Below are positions 44,155-55,264 of a DNA stretch of 64,000 bases, one piece after another (the stretch's first letter is position 1; each line of letters starts with the position of its first letter). A model generated the notes under the pieces. The model did not search any database, was not told the DNA's origin, and was given only the letters and a program-made list of their open reading frames with translations. The stretch comes from Porphyra umbilicalis (lineage: Eukaryota; Rhodophyta; Bangiophyceae; Bangiales; Bangiaceae). The stretch covers positions 186,001 through 250,000 of the forward strand of contig KV918802.1 of assembly GCA_002049455.2 (NCBI GenBank). The letters run 5' to 3'. A program made the translations under genes and the position numbers.

Positions 44155-46477
44155 GGTGAACAGCAGGCGGAGGGGGGCGGGGGGGGGGGGGGGCACTCGA
44201 GGGGGGGCGGCGCGGCGCTATGGCCGGTGGCGTGACGGGCGTCGGCCCGGCGCAGGGACGAACGGACGGTGCGCCCGCGTTGGCAGCAACGACGCGGCCT
44301 CGGCGGGTGCGCCGGTGGGGTGTGTCGGCGCGCGCTCGTCAGGCGGCCGGTGGGGTGTTGGGGTGGGGCGACGCACGGCCGCCGCCCCACCGCCGACGGG
44401 GGGATGCTCTTGTATGGGCGCGACGGCGGTCGCCGCCGCGTCGCCGCCGCGCGCGCGACCGTCGCGGCGCGCTCGCAGCAACAGCGCAGCGGGGGGGGGG
44501 GGGGGCGGGGGGGCGCGCCGCACAGCCGCTGCCCCCCCCCCCCCCCCGTCCACCCCCCGGCCGGGCGGCCGCACCCACGCGGCGGCGGCGGCGAGCCGCG
44601 GTCCGCCGCCCACCGCCGCCCCGCGCGCGGCGCCACCGCCCCGCCGCTGCCACCGCCGCAGCCGCCCCCACCGCCGCCGCCGCCGCCGCCGCTGCCGCCG
44701 AGGCCCCCCCCGCGCCCCCCGCCCGGTCGGGCGGGGGACGGGCGCGCACCCCCCGCCCCCCCCCGCGCCGACCCGTCGACACGGCCACGGCAACGGTGTG
44801 CGCCGCCGGCAACGGGCGGCGCCACGGCGACCGCGCTGCCGCGCCGCTGCCACCCACCGAGCGGCCGCGGCGGCGGCGCGGCGGCGGCGCGCCGCGGCCG
44901 CTGCGGGGGGCCCCGCCCCCCCGCCCCGCCCCTCCCTCCCGCCGCCGCCGCCACCGCCGCCGCCGCCGCGACGGCGCGCCGCGCCGCGCGCACCGTCGCG
45001 GCCGCGGCCGCGTCGCCCCCCCAGTGGCCGCCCCGCGGCGAGGCGGGCGCCCGCTGCCGCGCGCGGCGGCGGCGGTGGCGGTGGCGGCGGCCGCCGCCAC
45101 GGGCCGAGGCACGGTGGATCACGGGGGGGGAGGGGGGGGAGGGGGACAACACGCATCGGCACGCGAGGGGGGGGGGGGGGGGGGGGGTCGTTGCCGATCC
45201 CCCCGCGGCCAGGCACCGCAGCGGCAGCGGCCGCCGCGCCGCGCGCCGCCGCGTGCCCCGGTGGCACGCCGCGGCGCGCGACTGTCAGCCGCCGCCGCTC
45301 GCGGCGGCCGTGGCGGGCCGGCGGCCGCGGGGCGCGGCCGCCGCTGCCTCTGCCCCCGTGGCACGGCGGGCGGGCGGGCGGGCGGGCGGGGGCGGGCGGG
45401 CGGGCGGGCGGCGGCGCGGCGGGCGCCCGCTGGCGGCCTGCGCGCACGCAGCGGCGCGGTGGGGGGGGCGGTCGCGTGGGGGGATCGCGCGCCGCGCGGG
45501 GGGGGGGGGGGCGGGGGGGGGGGGGGAGAGGAGAGGGAGGGGGAGGGGGGGGGATCCGCGCGCCGTCCGCCGCAGCGGCGCGCGACGGGCGCCGCCGCCG
45601 GCCGCGCGGTCGTGCCGCGGCGGACGCCGGCGGGGTGCGGCCGCGCGCGCGGTTGGTGGGGCCCCCGTGGGCGGCCGACCGCGGCGGCGCCGTTGCGTCG
45701 TGGTTGGGTGGCCGGTCGGGCGCGTCGCCGCCGCCGCATCCCCGGCGCCCGATGCACGGCGTTGGCGGCTCGCCCCGCGGCGCGGTGGTCGCTGCGCCAG
45801 GCGGGTGCGTGCACGCACGTCTGGACCGGGAGCGTCGCCGTCTGTGGCGGGGTGCTCCGTCTGGCCTCCGTGGCAGCTGCCTGCTTGGGTGCACGGTGTG
45901 TCTGCGTGACGGCTGGAAGAGGATGGCTCGCCCCTGCCGTTGCACTCGAGCGCCAATGTTTGGTGGCCATTCGCCGGGCGGGCGGCAGAGATGGGGGACA
46001 TGGACGGCCGTGGTCGTGACGGCCGGCTGCACCTCCATCGCCCGGTGGGTGGTGTGGACAGCGGCATGGCCATGCTCCATGGCCGTCCGCTCCAGTGCTG
46101 TACCACGCTGTTGGGGTGACAGGCAGGGGCAGGCGTCGTGTGCCAGACCGATTGTTGGGCAAAAAACATAATGATGTTTTTTCCATGATGGGGCCACCCA
46201 GGTCGGTGCCACAGTCTACATGCAGCGACGGATGCCGCGCTTCTAACGCCTTCCCCACCCTCACACGCCGTCGAGCTTCTGACGCCCGCCGACCCGCGGC
46301 GGTCGCGCGTCCCGGGCGTCCCGCCCCGCACTCATGACCACGCCCAGCTCTGTGCCCGCGCCCGCCTCGGTCGCCACCGGCGTCGGCTCCGTCGTCACCA
46401 CCAGGGTCGTCAGCAGTGGGCTGCCGACCGTCCCCATTAGCTGCACCGTCACCGACGTGGAGGCCGCAACGACAAAT
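44155..46477. repeat. Extreme GC-rich low-complexity block; no gene supported
   Basis: 44160-45760 is almost entirely G/C with runs of G or C of 10-20 bases, and (GGGC)n near 45370-45410. Long open frames exist on both strands at once, which shows that lack of stops is compositional. 45760-46477 is less biased, but I see no domain. The block includes the upstream region of the coiled-coil gene. Confidence 0.6.
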
Positions 46478-46599
46478 TCAGAGCTCACCGCCCGGTCCAT
46501 CCCGTGTCCGGCACGGCCCCACCTCGTCGCCCGCCGCCACCAGCCCGTCCGCCCAGTCCCCGCCCGTCCGCCCGCCGCCACCGCCTCCACGCCACGTAC

Positions 46600-47458
46600 C
46601 CTGACAGCTGTCGCACCCCTCCGTGCCACCCACACACAGCTGCGTGTGCGCCACCACGTCGCGGTGGGCGAGCGCCGCCGCACACGCGGCGGGCGTCACG
46701 ACGCGTAGGTCAACTTTGCGGAGCGTCCGCCGCGCCGGGGACGCCCAAAAGCCCTCGCGGCGCGCCCCAAACCCCGTCACCGACACGACGGCGCCCGGGG
46801 GGGCGGCGCCCCCGACGCCACCCCCGCCGCCGCCGCCGCCGTCACCGCCGAGGGCAAGGACCCCGCCGGGGGGCAACGGCCCGCGCGGCGCCAGCCGCAG
46901 CACCGCCACATCGTGCCGCAGCGTTACCGCGTCCAAGGCCGGGTGCACCGTCACGGCCGCGACGCGGAGGCGCGTGCGCGACACGGGCGTGGCGCCGCCG
47001 ACCGACACAAAGTCGGGCGGGCGTGCCGAGCCGCCGACGCAGTGGGCGGCGGTGAGCACCGCCGGCGCCCCGCCCGCCGCAATGAGGGCGCCGCCACAGT
47101 AGGTTGCCTCGCTGTCATAGTCGTGGAAGAGGGCCACGTCGGCGGCGCGCTCCGCCGCGCTCCTCGCCTCGCGGCCGCCGACAGTGCGGCCTTGCACGGC
47201 CGCGCGGACGTCGATCGAGAGCACGGGGCAGGGCGTCGGGAGGGGCTCCAAGAGCACCCTGCCGTCGGCAATGCACGCGGTGCTGCCGCGGTGGCGGGCA
47301 ACGACGAGGACAAAGTCGCCCGTGTCGTTGAGCAGCACATCGCGGACGGTGGCGGTGCCGCCCGCGGGGAGGGTCGGCCGCAAAAAGGTCGGCAGCGACA
47401 CGGGCGGCGGCGCCGCGTGGCCAGACCGCGCCCACGCCACCGCCGTCGCGGCGGTCAT
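46600..47458 (-). CDS. Trypsin-like serine protease (S1 family), 3' end not resolved
   Basis: Chymotrypsin-fold protease recognised by RTVGGREA (activation site, residues about 91-98), YCGGALIAA, VLTAAHC with the catalytic His at residue 139, TLRHDVAVLRLAPRG with the Asp at 183, and CVGGTEGCDSCQG at 275-287. The next residues should be the GDSGGP that carries the catalytic Ser. Instead the sequence meets G-GTACGT at 46600/46599, a good splice donor matching the one in the MULE gene. I did not find GDSGGP in any frame down to 46260, so either it lies in a further exon or the Ser region is lost. About 90 residues precede the activation site. A possible signal-anchor start lies in the overlapping frame at 47455-47754. 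Confidence 0.55.
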
Positions 47459-47754
47459 GAAGTGACGCCGAGGGCGTCCGTGTTGGAAGCGGCGACGGCG
47501 CCGCCGGCGCCGCCGCCGCAGCGCCCACCGTCAAACCGCACGGTGTAGGAGAGGTAGCAGGGGCACGTGGCGGCGCGGGAACAGACCAGCGGCGACGCCG
47601 ACGGCACCCCACACGTGCGCCCAAGGAACTCGTAGGGCGTCCACGCGCCGCCCGACCGGCGCCACCCGACCGTCGGGGGCACCTCGGCCGCCACCCGCGC
47701 GGCGGCGGCGGCAACGACGGCGGCGGTGGTGGTCGCCGCCGCCCACAGCGACAC
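47455..47754 (-). CDS. Small Cys-rich segment with hydrophobic N-terminus, possibly first exon of the protease gene
   Basis: A 99-residue frame starts MSLWAAATTTAAVVAAAAAR, signal-peptide-like. It continues WTPYEFLGRTCGVPS and CSRAATCPCYLSYTVRFDGG with five Cys. Its stop overlaps the next start as ATGA at 47455-47458. The two frames may be one gene joined by an unseen intron or separated by a frameshift. No family recognised. Confidence 0.35.
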   Translation of the reverse strand: MSLWAAATTTAAVVAAAAARVAAEVPPTVGWRRSGGAWTPYEFLGRTCGVPSASPLVCSRAATCPCYLSYTVRFDGGRCGGGAGGAVAASNTDALGVTS

Positions 47755-47874
47755 GACCGCCGCGGCAGCGGCGCTGACGACGACCGCGCGTCGCGGGCGG
47801 CGCGTCCGTCCCCCCGCCGTGGCGGCGCGTCAACATCTGGCGGTTGGACGCTGCGGCGTCCGCGGCTGCAGCTG

Positions 47875-48022
47875 TCACGGCGTGCGCCCGCCCCCGTCCG
47901 CACTCGTCGTTGGCGTCGCGGCAGTCTGCCGCGCGTCCCCACCGCCGGCCGCACCGTCAGAGTCTGCCACCAGCGGGGGTGGCGCCCGGGCGGCCCGTGT
48001 GCCCCCCTCTTTATACCCCCAC

Positions 48023-48056
<34 letters not shown>

Positions 48057-48480
48057 ACGCCCCCGGCGTCTGCCCACCGTGCGCGCACGCCGCCTGCGCC
48101 GCGTCGCGGTAGCCCCAGGGGGGGCCGCGGCGGACCCCCCCCCCTCCCCCCACTGCCGCCGCCCCCCCCGTCCAGGGGCATGGCGTCGCCACCCCCACCG
48201 CGACACGCGCTCCCCGCCGTCCCCCACTGCTCCCGCCGCTCCCCCCACCCCCCCTTGAACGCACAGCGCGGGCGCGGCGCGCGCCGGGCGGCGCCTGCAA
48301 AAAGCGACCGCCGGCGGCGGGGGGACCACCCACGTGTGGCGCCGCACGGTCGCCGCCGCCGCGGCGCCGCTGCCAACGCGCGGCGGCCTCGGCGGCGGCG
48401 GTGGCGGGCGGCGCGGCGGCGCCCGTTTGGGAGACGGACCATTGGAGGAGCTGGTTGAGGCTGCCCATCCGCTCGTCCAT
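47875..48480 (-). CDS. Possible Fes1-like (Hsp70 exchange factor) N-terminal exon
   Basis: From the Met at 48480 the frame reads MDERMGSLNQLLQWSVSQTG, which resembles the start of Fes1-type Hsp70 nucleotide exchange factors (short helix ending in LLxWS(I/V)). What follows is Gly/Ala/Arg-rich without armadillo repeats, so only the N-terminal signature supports the call. It could be a decayed gene, a first exon, or chance in GC-rich DNA. Confidence 0.25.
48025..48054. repeat. C30 homopolymer
   Basis: An uninterrupted run of 30 C at 48025-48054. Tracts of this kind are unreliable in assemblies. Confidence 0.9.
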
Positions 48481-48887
48481 GGCGGCGGCGGCGGCGGGGG
48501 CGGCGGCGGTGGCGGCGGGTGGCGGCGGCAACGTTGGCGGCGGCGCGTCGCGCGCAGCGGCAGCGGCTGCGCGGGCAGGGCGGCACGTCGACGGGGGCGC
48601 GCGGTGGGGTGGGTGGGGATCGGGTGGCCGACCGGCCGGCCACACCGCAACGCACCGCGCAAGTAGTACAGTACCTCGTTGCTGGATCCAACACGAGCCC
48701 GTTTTTCCCTCGCATTTTCCTCGTAAACGCTCGTTGAAAATGGGTGTTTCCTCACACGCTATTTATGTAAGAGTGTTTGCTCGTATCCCGTCCAAAAAAC
48801 TCGTTAAGGCGTGTTGGCAACGGCATTAGGACGTGAATAAGAGCTCTATGAAGTCCGCTCAAGTTTTTGTAAGTGCCACTTGATGTG

Positions 48888-49229
48888 CTAAACGGCTGCG
48901 GTGCTCAGCACCACAACAGAGACGATTACGACAAGAAATACGCAAAAGGACACCATGTGCAGCCCACCAGCTAAGAACAGATCGCGCGCACTCTGGGGCG
49001 GTGGGTTGAGGACAGTGGGCAATGTTCGCAGCTTGACTTGCCACGGAGACATTGGCGGTGGTAGCAAGGGGGGAGGGGGGCGGTGGGGCCCACGATGGGG
49101 GCGGAGGGCGGGGGACAAGCGTTGGGGGCTGTAGCGGGGCGGCGATGGGGGTGTGGTGGCCGAGGGGGAGACAGTCAGTGTCGACGGCGCCCGTGGAGGC
49201 GACAGGAGTGCGGCGGGTGTGGTCACCAC
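48888..49229 (-). CDS. Candidate tail-anchored small protein
   Basis: A 113-residue frame. The first 85 residues are Pro/Ser-rich and ordinary-looking; the end reads DLFLAGGLHMVSFCVFLVVI and VSVVVLSTAAV, a single hydrophobic segment right at the C-terminus, the layout of a tail-anchored membrane protein. It may instead be the last exon of a larger gene, since an upstream frame also stays open. No homology recognised. Confidence 0.25.
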   Translation of the reverse strand: MVTTPAALLSPPRAPSTLTVSPSATTPPSPPRYSPQRLSPALRPHRGPHRPPPPLLPPPMSPWQVKLRTLPTVLNPPPQSARDLFLAGGLHMVSFCVFLVVIVSVVVLSTAAV

Positions 49230-49572
49230 GCTGGCGGTTCATCCACCGCCGCCGCGGTAGCAGCCGTAGTGGGAAGGAGCCACATGCGGGCACGGGGATG
49301 GTGGCCCCCGGGGGGGGGTTGCCAGCGTGGAGAGTGGCCACGGACGAGGGTGGCCCCGGATGAGGGTGGCAGCGGAGGAGGCGGTGGTGCGGCGGGAAAG
49401 CACAGCAGCGGGCAACAAGCTCAAAGTGAATGGACCCGCAGAGCGATGCGGATCGTGTCGCATCCCCCGGGGTGGGGGGCGTCCGTGAACCGGTTTTTGC
49501 GCACGGGATGCAGTGTCAGTCGGACCGCGCTGCCCCGAAGCTCGCGCCCGCCTCCCCCCCTCCGCCTCCACT

Positions 49573-50190
49573 TTACAACGGATCCGTCCGGTGCAAGAAC
49601 TCAACGAGGCGCTCCCCGACGCGCTCCCCAAAATCCTCGGCCATGTCGTGCCCCGCGCCCTCCACAAACCCAACCCTGGCCGACGGGCACAGCTCCTTGC
49701 CAAAGCACTCCGCGACGGACCTGTCGAGGTACTTGTCCTTGACGCCTCACGCCACCTCCACGGCCCCCCCCCCCTCCTCCATCCAGTCGTCGGCGACCCC
49801 CCCCGCGTTAAAGTTCATGAGGCACCTCCGCACGGCATCGCCCAGCGCAAAGCCCGCATCGCCCGACAGCATCATGGGGCGACGGTAGGTGTTGGCGTCT
49901 TCGAGGCTCAAAAAGTGAGTCCCCCCATTCTCCAACACCCGCTCCACGCTCATGGCGTTTTGGGTAAAGACGTCGCCAAGAATGCCCGGAAGGCCCCGCA
50001 GCCACGCCGACAGCGGCAGGGCGGGCGTCGACGGCGGCAGCGGCGCGTTGAGGAGGAAGAGGGAGTGGAGGGACCCGGCAGGTAGCAGCGTGCGCAGGGC
50101 AAAGGGCAGGCCGTGGGAGGCGCCGAGCTAGCCCTGCGCCACAACAGTGGCGGAGGAGACGGAGAGGGCCTCGAGGACAGAAGAGCGGTC
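49573..50190 (-). pseudogene. Alpha/beta-hydrolase pseudogene with two nonsense codons
   Basis: One frame gives the second half of an alpha/beta hydrolase of the plant/algal plastid-type family. SSATVVAQG, stop, LGASHGLPFALR is the nucleophile-elbow region. It is followed by LFLLNAPLPPS, LGDVFTQNAMSVERVLENGG, YRRPMMLSGDAGFALGDAVR, then VEVA, stop, GVKDKYLDRSVAECFG and VGFVEGAGHDMAEDFGERV with the His of the triad, ending RTDPL at 49573. The TAG (50128-50130) and TGA (49747-49749) fall where relatives have an aromatic residue (QGFL, AWGxxDKYL). The second is one G-to-A step from Trp; the first could come from Trp or Tyr. A further in-frame TAA at 50191 limits the recognisable part. Strong identification by motifs, low chance of function. 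Confidence 0.7.
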
Positions 50191-51006
50191 TTAACTTGGC
50201 GGGCCGTGCTTAATGCGCCTGTGTGGCGTCCATCCACCCCCCTTCCGCGACTGAATGCATCGTGTGGGCACATTGACTTAGCAGGGTTTTCTTTCAAGCC
50301 GGTTCGATCACCCCCGTGCCAGCGCCCCCGTCGCTTCCCGCCGACGTTCGCTTGGCTTTTGACCTGACCAGTTCCCCCCCCCCCCCCCCCCCCGGCTCCC
50401 CCTAACTCGCGTAGCAGCGTTCGGCAGGATACATTGGAGAACTTCCACGTCGTGTGTTCCTTCGGGTCTTTTCCGCCGGCCTCTAGTTCACGTCATCCAG
50501 TCGCCTCTTCCGTCGCCTGCGTCGCTCCCGACCGGAACTGGCGCATTCCCAAGACGCTTTCCAGTCCTCTTCTGGACCTTCTGGCTGGTTTTTCTTTGTC
50601 TTTCTGGCACCTCTTCTCCCAGTCCTTTGATGTTGCAAGGCAACGAGGTCAGACCATGGCGTCCCTCCACTGGTTTTGGCATCCGTTCCCACCTTGCTCG
50701 GAAGGCATGCTTCCTCTTCCATCCTGTTTTCTTATCCAATCGCCCGTGCCCCCACTCCCCAATCCAGTCGACACCGCAATCTCGTCTCAGTTGTACAGTC
50801 CTCTGCCAAAATCGTTTGTCCACCCTAGTTTTGGACCCTCTGGCTCATTGGACTTCGCGAAAAGCTCCCAAGAATGTGATCGAAGAGCACCTGTAAGGCC
50901 ACTTCTCCTGGCGAAGCGTTGCCACACGCTGCTACGACTTTTTCACATAAACGCAGTGCCCAAAGCGGCACACGACCTACGAAAAAAAGAGGAGCACCAC
51001 GACACC
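50191..51006. other. No gene; 5' region of the Tc1 element
   Basis: Contains a C-run near 50370-50390. Part should be the left side of the Tc1 element, but no inverted repeat pairing with the sequence after 52443 was found. Confidence 0.3.
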
Positions 51007-52443
51007 ATGGCAGGCCACAACCGCGTCTCCCTCACCCCCCAGCAAGTCTCATCGATCAAGGAGATGGCTGACAAAAACAACAGCAACGGCGTCATCGCGG
51101 CGGCGCTCGACATCAAGAAGAGCACGGTGGCCTACGTCGTCAAGCAGGTGCGGAGCCCCCCTACGCCCCCCAAGATGGACGGTCGCGGGCGTCCCTGCCT
51201 CCTGACGGCCCGAGACACCCGCTCGCTGGCGCGCATTGTCAAGGCCAACCGTTTTGGCTCCCTCGACGCGATTACGAAGCTTGTCAACAGGAGCCGCACC
51301 AAGCCCGTCTCTGCACGGACCATCGGGCGGGAGATGGTACGCATGGTCCACAAGTCGATGAAGCCGGCTCTCAAGCCATGGGTAACTGACAAGAACAAGG
51401 GAAAGCGTGTCCAATGGGCGCTGGAGCGGCGGTCATGGGTGGAGGTGTGGTCATTTGTCTTCTTTACCGACGAGAGCTCTTTCGAGGTCCGCCGCCCCAC
51501 CCGTGCCCGCGTTTGGCGCGTGGAGGGCGAGCGCTACTCCCCTACCTGCCTGAGGCTTTCCTTCAAGAGCGAGCGCCAGTCGGTGATGGTGTGGGGCGGC
51601 CTCTCGGCGCGCCGTCGCACCCCGCTCTACCGCGTAAAGGGCTCGATGCAGTCCGACCAGTATTGCTGATCCCCGAAATTGGTCCTGGGGGACAGAGACA
51701 GAGACTGACTGTGAATAACAGCACTCTATTGGTCTCAAACGACAGTAAGAAGGCATCGAAGCCAATAGAAAGCCCGCATTCGGTGCCAGGACCTTGCATC
51801 CTGCAGATCTCACTGTTGTTGCCGCTTAATCCGATTTTCTTGGCACGGAGCAGGCTGCCCACGCGAGATCTTAAGATTTTCTACAGTGTCCTTGCCAGAA
51901 GTGCAAAAATAAAAAAAGGAGCTGATGTTGGTTTCCAGGCTGTATGGGCACATGTAAGCAATCAGGATCACCGAGTCAGTCCCAGGGCCGCATCTGATTG
52001 GTGGAGAGAGTCGGTCCGCAAGTCAGTCTCTGTCCACCAGGACAAAATTCGGGGACCAGCAATGCGAGGAGGTGCTCGGAGACCTTGTCTACCACCACAT
52101 TGTGGCCGACTTCGGGTCTCCTGGCGGTGCCTGGCTGCGGGAGGACGTGGCTCCGTGCCACGCCTCGAAGCGGTCGAAGGCGGTCAAGGCGGACCAGGGC
52201 TTTAACGTGCTTCCTTGGATGGGTCAGAGCCCGGACCTAAATCCCATAGAGAACGCGTGGGGGGAGCTGGACCGGAGACTGCGGGAGCGCGCGGTGGCAC
52301 CCACGAACAAGGATGACCTGTACCAGGCGCTGTGTGAGGAGTGGGAGGCCATGCCGGCCGACTTCTTCACCGCCCTCGTGAAGTCCATGCCGCGTCGGGT
52401 GGAGGCGGTCATCGAGGCCAAGGGTTGCGGCATCAAGTACTAG
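51007..52443 (+). pseudogene. Tc1-type (DD34E) transposase split by a 400-bp element
   Basis: Starts MAGHNRVSLTPQQVSSIKEM with two helix-turn-helix units (IAAALDIKKSTVAYVVKQVR; AITKLVNRSRTKPVSARTIG). The first catalytic Asp is in VFFTDESSFEV. The reading frame meets a foreign stop at 51667 inside the inserted element at 51663-52062, and resumes with EEVLGDLVYHHIVADF, EDVAPCHASK (second Asp) and SPDLNPIENAWGELDRRL (Glu), ending at 52443. Thirty-four residues separate the second Asp from the Glu, placing it in the Tc1 clade. Apart from the insertion no stop or frameshift is seen, so the insertion may be the event that silenced it. Confidence 0.85.
51663..52062 (-). mobile_element. Short inverted-repeat element (MITE-like), copy 2, inside Tc1
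   Basis: Second copy of the 22602-23000 element in opposite orientation: begins TTGCTGATCCCCGAAATTGG and ends ATTCGGGGACCAGCAA. It interrupts the Tc1 coding frame between SDQY and EEVLGD. Removing 399 bases (51664-52062) gives a continuous frame. Ends are certain within two bases. Confidence 0.85.
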
Positions 52444-52540
52444 GCCGTCAGGGGGGGGGGAGGGGCGGGAGAGGGAGAAGGGAGGGAAGGCGGAAGGGGG
52501 AGCCGCGCCTGGTGGATGCTGGGTAGCTTGGATGCTTTGG

Positions 52541-53475
52541 CAGCATGGCCATACGTTGGGCGAATTTGAGGTCCTACCATGTGAAGAAATGCCATTTTTC
52601 TCGTTCGGATGGCTCGAGACGGGGGGTCTGTGCTTCAAACGAGCTGGAAACGAGGATGCGTGCTGCGTATGACCGCGTTGGGTGAGGAATTGAGGGCGCA
52701 ATTGGTGGAACGTGCCCCTAAGATGCTTTAGACGGTGTTTTTGTTCTTCAAGAATTTGAACGCGCAGGACAGGGCCAAGATCGGAGACAGCCAAGACGCG
52801 TGGAATGTGGTGTGACCGTGGCGCGCAGCGCCTGAAGCGGGCAGCGGCAAGTGGCGTGATGCAGCCGCCCGCGGGGTGCTGTGCGCGGGCGTGTGACGGG
52901 GAGAGAGCGGCGTCATGCGTGGGGCCCGTGCGAGGGGGTGGTGGTGTCGCGGTGGCGAAACTGGCAGTGTGGGATGTCGCGCAGCTGACTGCGCGGTACG
53001 TCGCGGGGGCAGGAGACCGGAGAGAGGGGCACGTTCGGGGGGTCGTGGGGGGGTTTCGGGGCCGTGGTGCTGGAGGGATGGGGGGGTGAAGACGCCGCTG
53101 GCTTGCCGGTGGCAGCCCCTGCGGCGGCGGCGGCGGCCCCTGCGCCCGCTCCCCCTGCTGCGATAGGCTTGCTGATGGCAACAAACCTAGCAACCATGGA
53201 CGAGGGGGCGGAAGTGGCGTGGAGCTTGCCCCGGGGGGCGGGTGGGCTCCGCGGTAGCGGCGGCGAAGGTGGACGTAGGCGTCAGGCCGGAGGCCTGGCG
53301 GGTGTGAGGCTGTCGGCGAGCCGTGCGTGACTTGGGACTGTCGCAAAAACGGCGTCGCCTGGGTGGGGGGCCGGCACGCTCCACGGCGGACGACTCGGGC
53401 GCGCGCGCCTGCCCGTGGACGCCCGCAGGGACATGAAAGGAGAACCAATGCAGTGCATGAACAATACAGCCACGT
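52541..53475 (+). repeat. Long direct repeat, unit 1 (truncated)
   Basis: Homologous to the later parts of units 2 and 3, starting at GGCCATACGTTGGG. It lacks the first 200 bp of the other units, having been cut at the Tc1 element side. It is followed by a segment (about 53478-53518) whose reverse complement recurs at about 55171-55211. Confidence 0.8.
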
Positions 53476-53844
53476 GCCAGCGCAGCGGGCCCAAAACCGT
53501 CGTCCAGAGCACGTCTGCTTTTGGGTGTTTTGGGACGAACAGATAATCTGCAAACCGCCCTGGGGCTCTGTCAGGGCTGCTTTTTTCCAGAAAGGGCGCC
53601 AAAATCATCTGTTCGCCGGGATAGATGCATCTCCACTCGTAAAAAGAGAGACACAGCATAAGACGTATACACTTCACCCTTCCAGAAAGAGAGAGAGACG
53701 GAGAAGCATCTTTGACCGTGCTAGCAGGCGCAATGTGTGAAGTGAGGAACGATTCCTGTTCTCGCAAACACAAATATGCAAGGACCTCGCATGGGATGGC
53801 CTCTGAGAGCCTGTCAAGGGGGGTCGATCTATTTTTTGCACAGG

Positions 53845-55117
53845 AAATCCCCTGGCCTTTAGGACAGGGTACTATCCAACATGCGCATAGGGGCCCCCAT
53901 TCTAATTTTTTTCCGAGCTAGTGCACGTTGCGGGAGTACTTGCGAAAAAGCGGGGTGCACGCGGAGAGACCTCGTACGGTTCGGGCGGACGTCGCCGTAC
54001 GTTGAGTCCGACATGGTTAGAAGCGTCAACTTGCACACTATCCGCACATGTGTTTTTGCACGATGGCCGTACGTTGGGGGTTTGCGAGGTCCAACCATGT
54101 AGAAAGAGGGTTTTTTTCTCGTTCAGATGGCTTGAAACGGAGGGTCTGTGCTTCAGACGAGCTGGAAACGAGGATGCGTGCTGCATATGACCGCGTCGGG
54201 TGAGGAATTGAAGACGTAATTGGTGAAACATGCCCCTGAGATGCTCTGGACGGTGTTTTTGACCTTCAAAATTTTTGAACGCGCAGGAGAGGGCCAAGAT
54301 CGGGGACAGCCGAGAGTCGTGGAATGCGGTGTGACCGTGGCGCGCAGTGACTGAAGCGGGCAGTCGCAAGTGGCGTGACGCAGCTGCCCGCGTGGTGCTG
54401 TGCGCGGACCTGTGACGAGGAGAGGGCGGCGTCGTGCGTGTGGCCCGTGCGAGGGGGTGGTGGTGTCGTGGTGGCGGATCCGGCCGTGCGGGATGTCGCG
54501 CAACTGACCGCGCGGTACGTCGTGGGGGGAGGAGAACGGACAGGGGGGTACGTTCGGGGGGCTGTGGAGGGGTTGAGGGGCCGTGGGGCTGGAGGGGGGG
54601 AGGGGTGAAGACGCAGCTGGCTAGCCGGTGGCAGCCCCTACGGCGGCGGCGGCGGACCCTGCGCCCGCGCCCTCTGCTGCGATAGGCTTGCTACTGGCAA
54701 CAAGCCTAGCCATCATGGACGAGGGGGCGGTAGTGGCGTGGCGTTTGCCCCAGGGGGCGGGTGGACTGCGCGGTAGCGGCGGCGGAGGCGGACGTGGGTT
54801 TGAGGCCGGTGGGCTTGGGAGGGTGATGCTGTCGGCGAGCCGTGCGTGGCTTGGGACTGTCGCAAGCACGGCGTCGCCTGGGTGGGGGGCCGGCGCGCTC
54901 CGGGGCGGACGGCTCTGGCGCGCGCGCCTGCCCGTGGACGCCCGCAATGACATAAAAATAAAAACCAATGCAGTGCATGAAAAATATAACCACGTGCCAA
55001 GTGAAGCGCGACGCGGCATGCTTCAAGTCTAAATAATGCTCCAGAACTTACTCAAATAGATTGTCTTCGATCACAGCACAACTCCAGGCCAGGGTGTTTT
55101 CGCGTACGCGCTTTCAG
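53845..55117 (+). repeat. Long direct repeat, unit 2
   Basis: A 1,273-bp unit beginning AAATCCCCTGGCCTTTAGG and ending in GCGCTTTCAGT. It contains an open frame (54628-55032, 134 residues) starting MAAPTAAAADPAPAPSAAIG and containing LLATSLAIMDEGAVVAWRLP, kept in units 1 and 3 with changes. No domain recognised. The unit may be a non-autonomous transposon or a segmental tandem repeat. Confidence 0.8.
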
Positions 55118-55264
55118 TCTGTTTCTTGAAACAGGAACACGGGCCTCCAAGAGACTCAAAACAGGCCAAAACAGACGTGCTTTTGACGACGGTTCTGGGC
55201 TCGCTGCGCAGGTGAAGCGCGACGCGGTATGTTTACAAACAAAGTAATGCTTCGGAACTTACGC

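Noticed and set aside
44220-46170. Long Arg/Pro/Gly-rich proteins upstream of the coiled-coil gene
   Set aside because: Overlapping open frames on both strands, no domain and many homopolymers.
52237-53553. A 438-residue minus-strand protein over repeat unit 1 and the Tc1 end
   Set aside because: It runs antisense through the Tc1 transposase and a repeat unit and is not kept in the other units.
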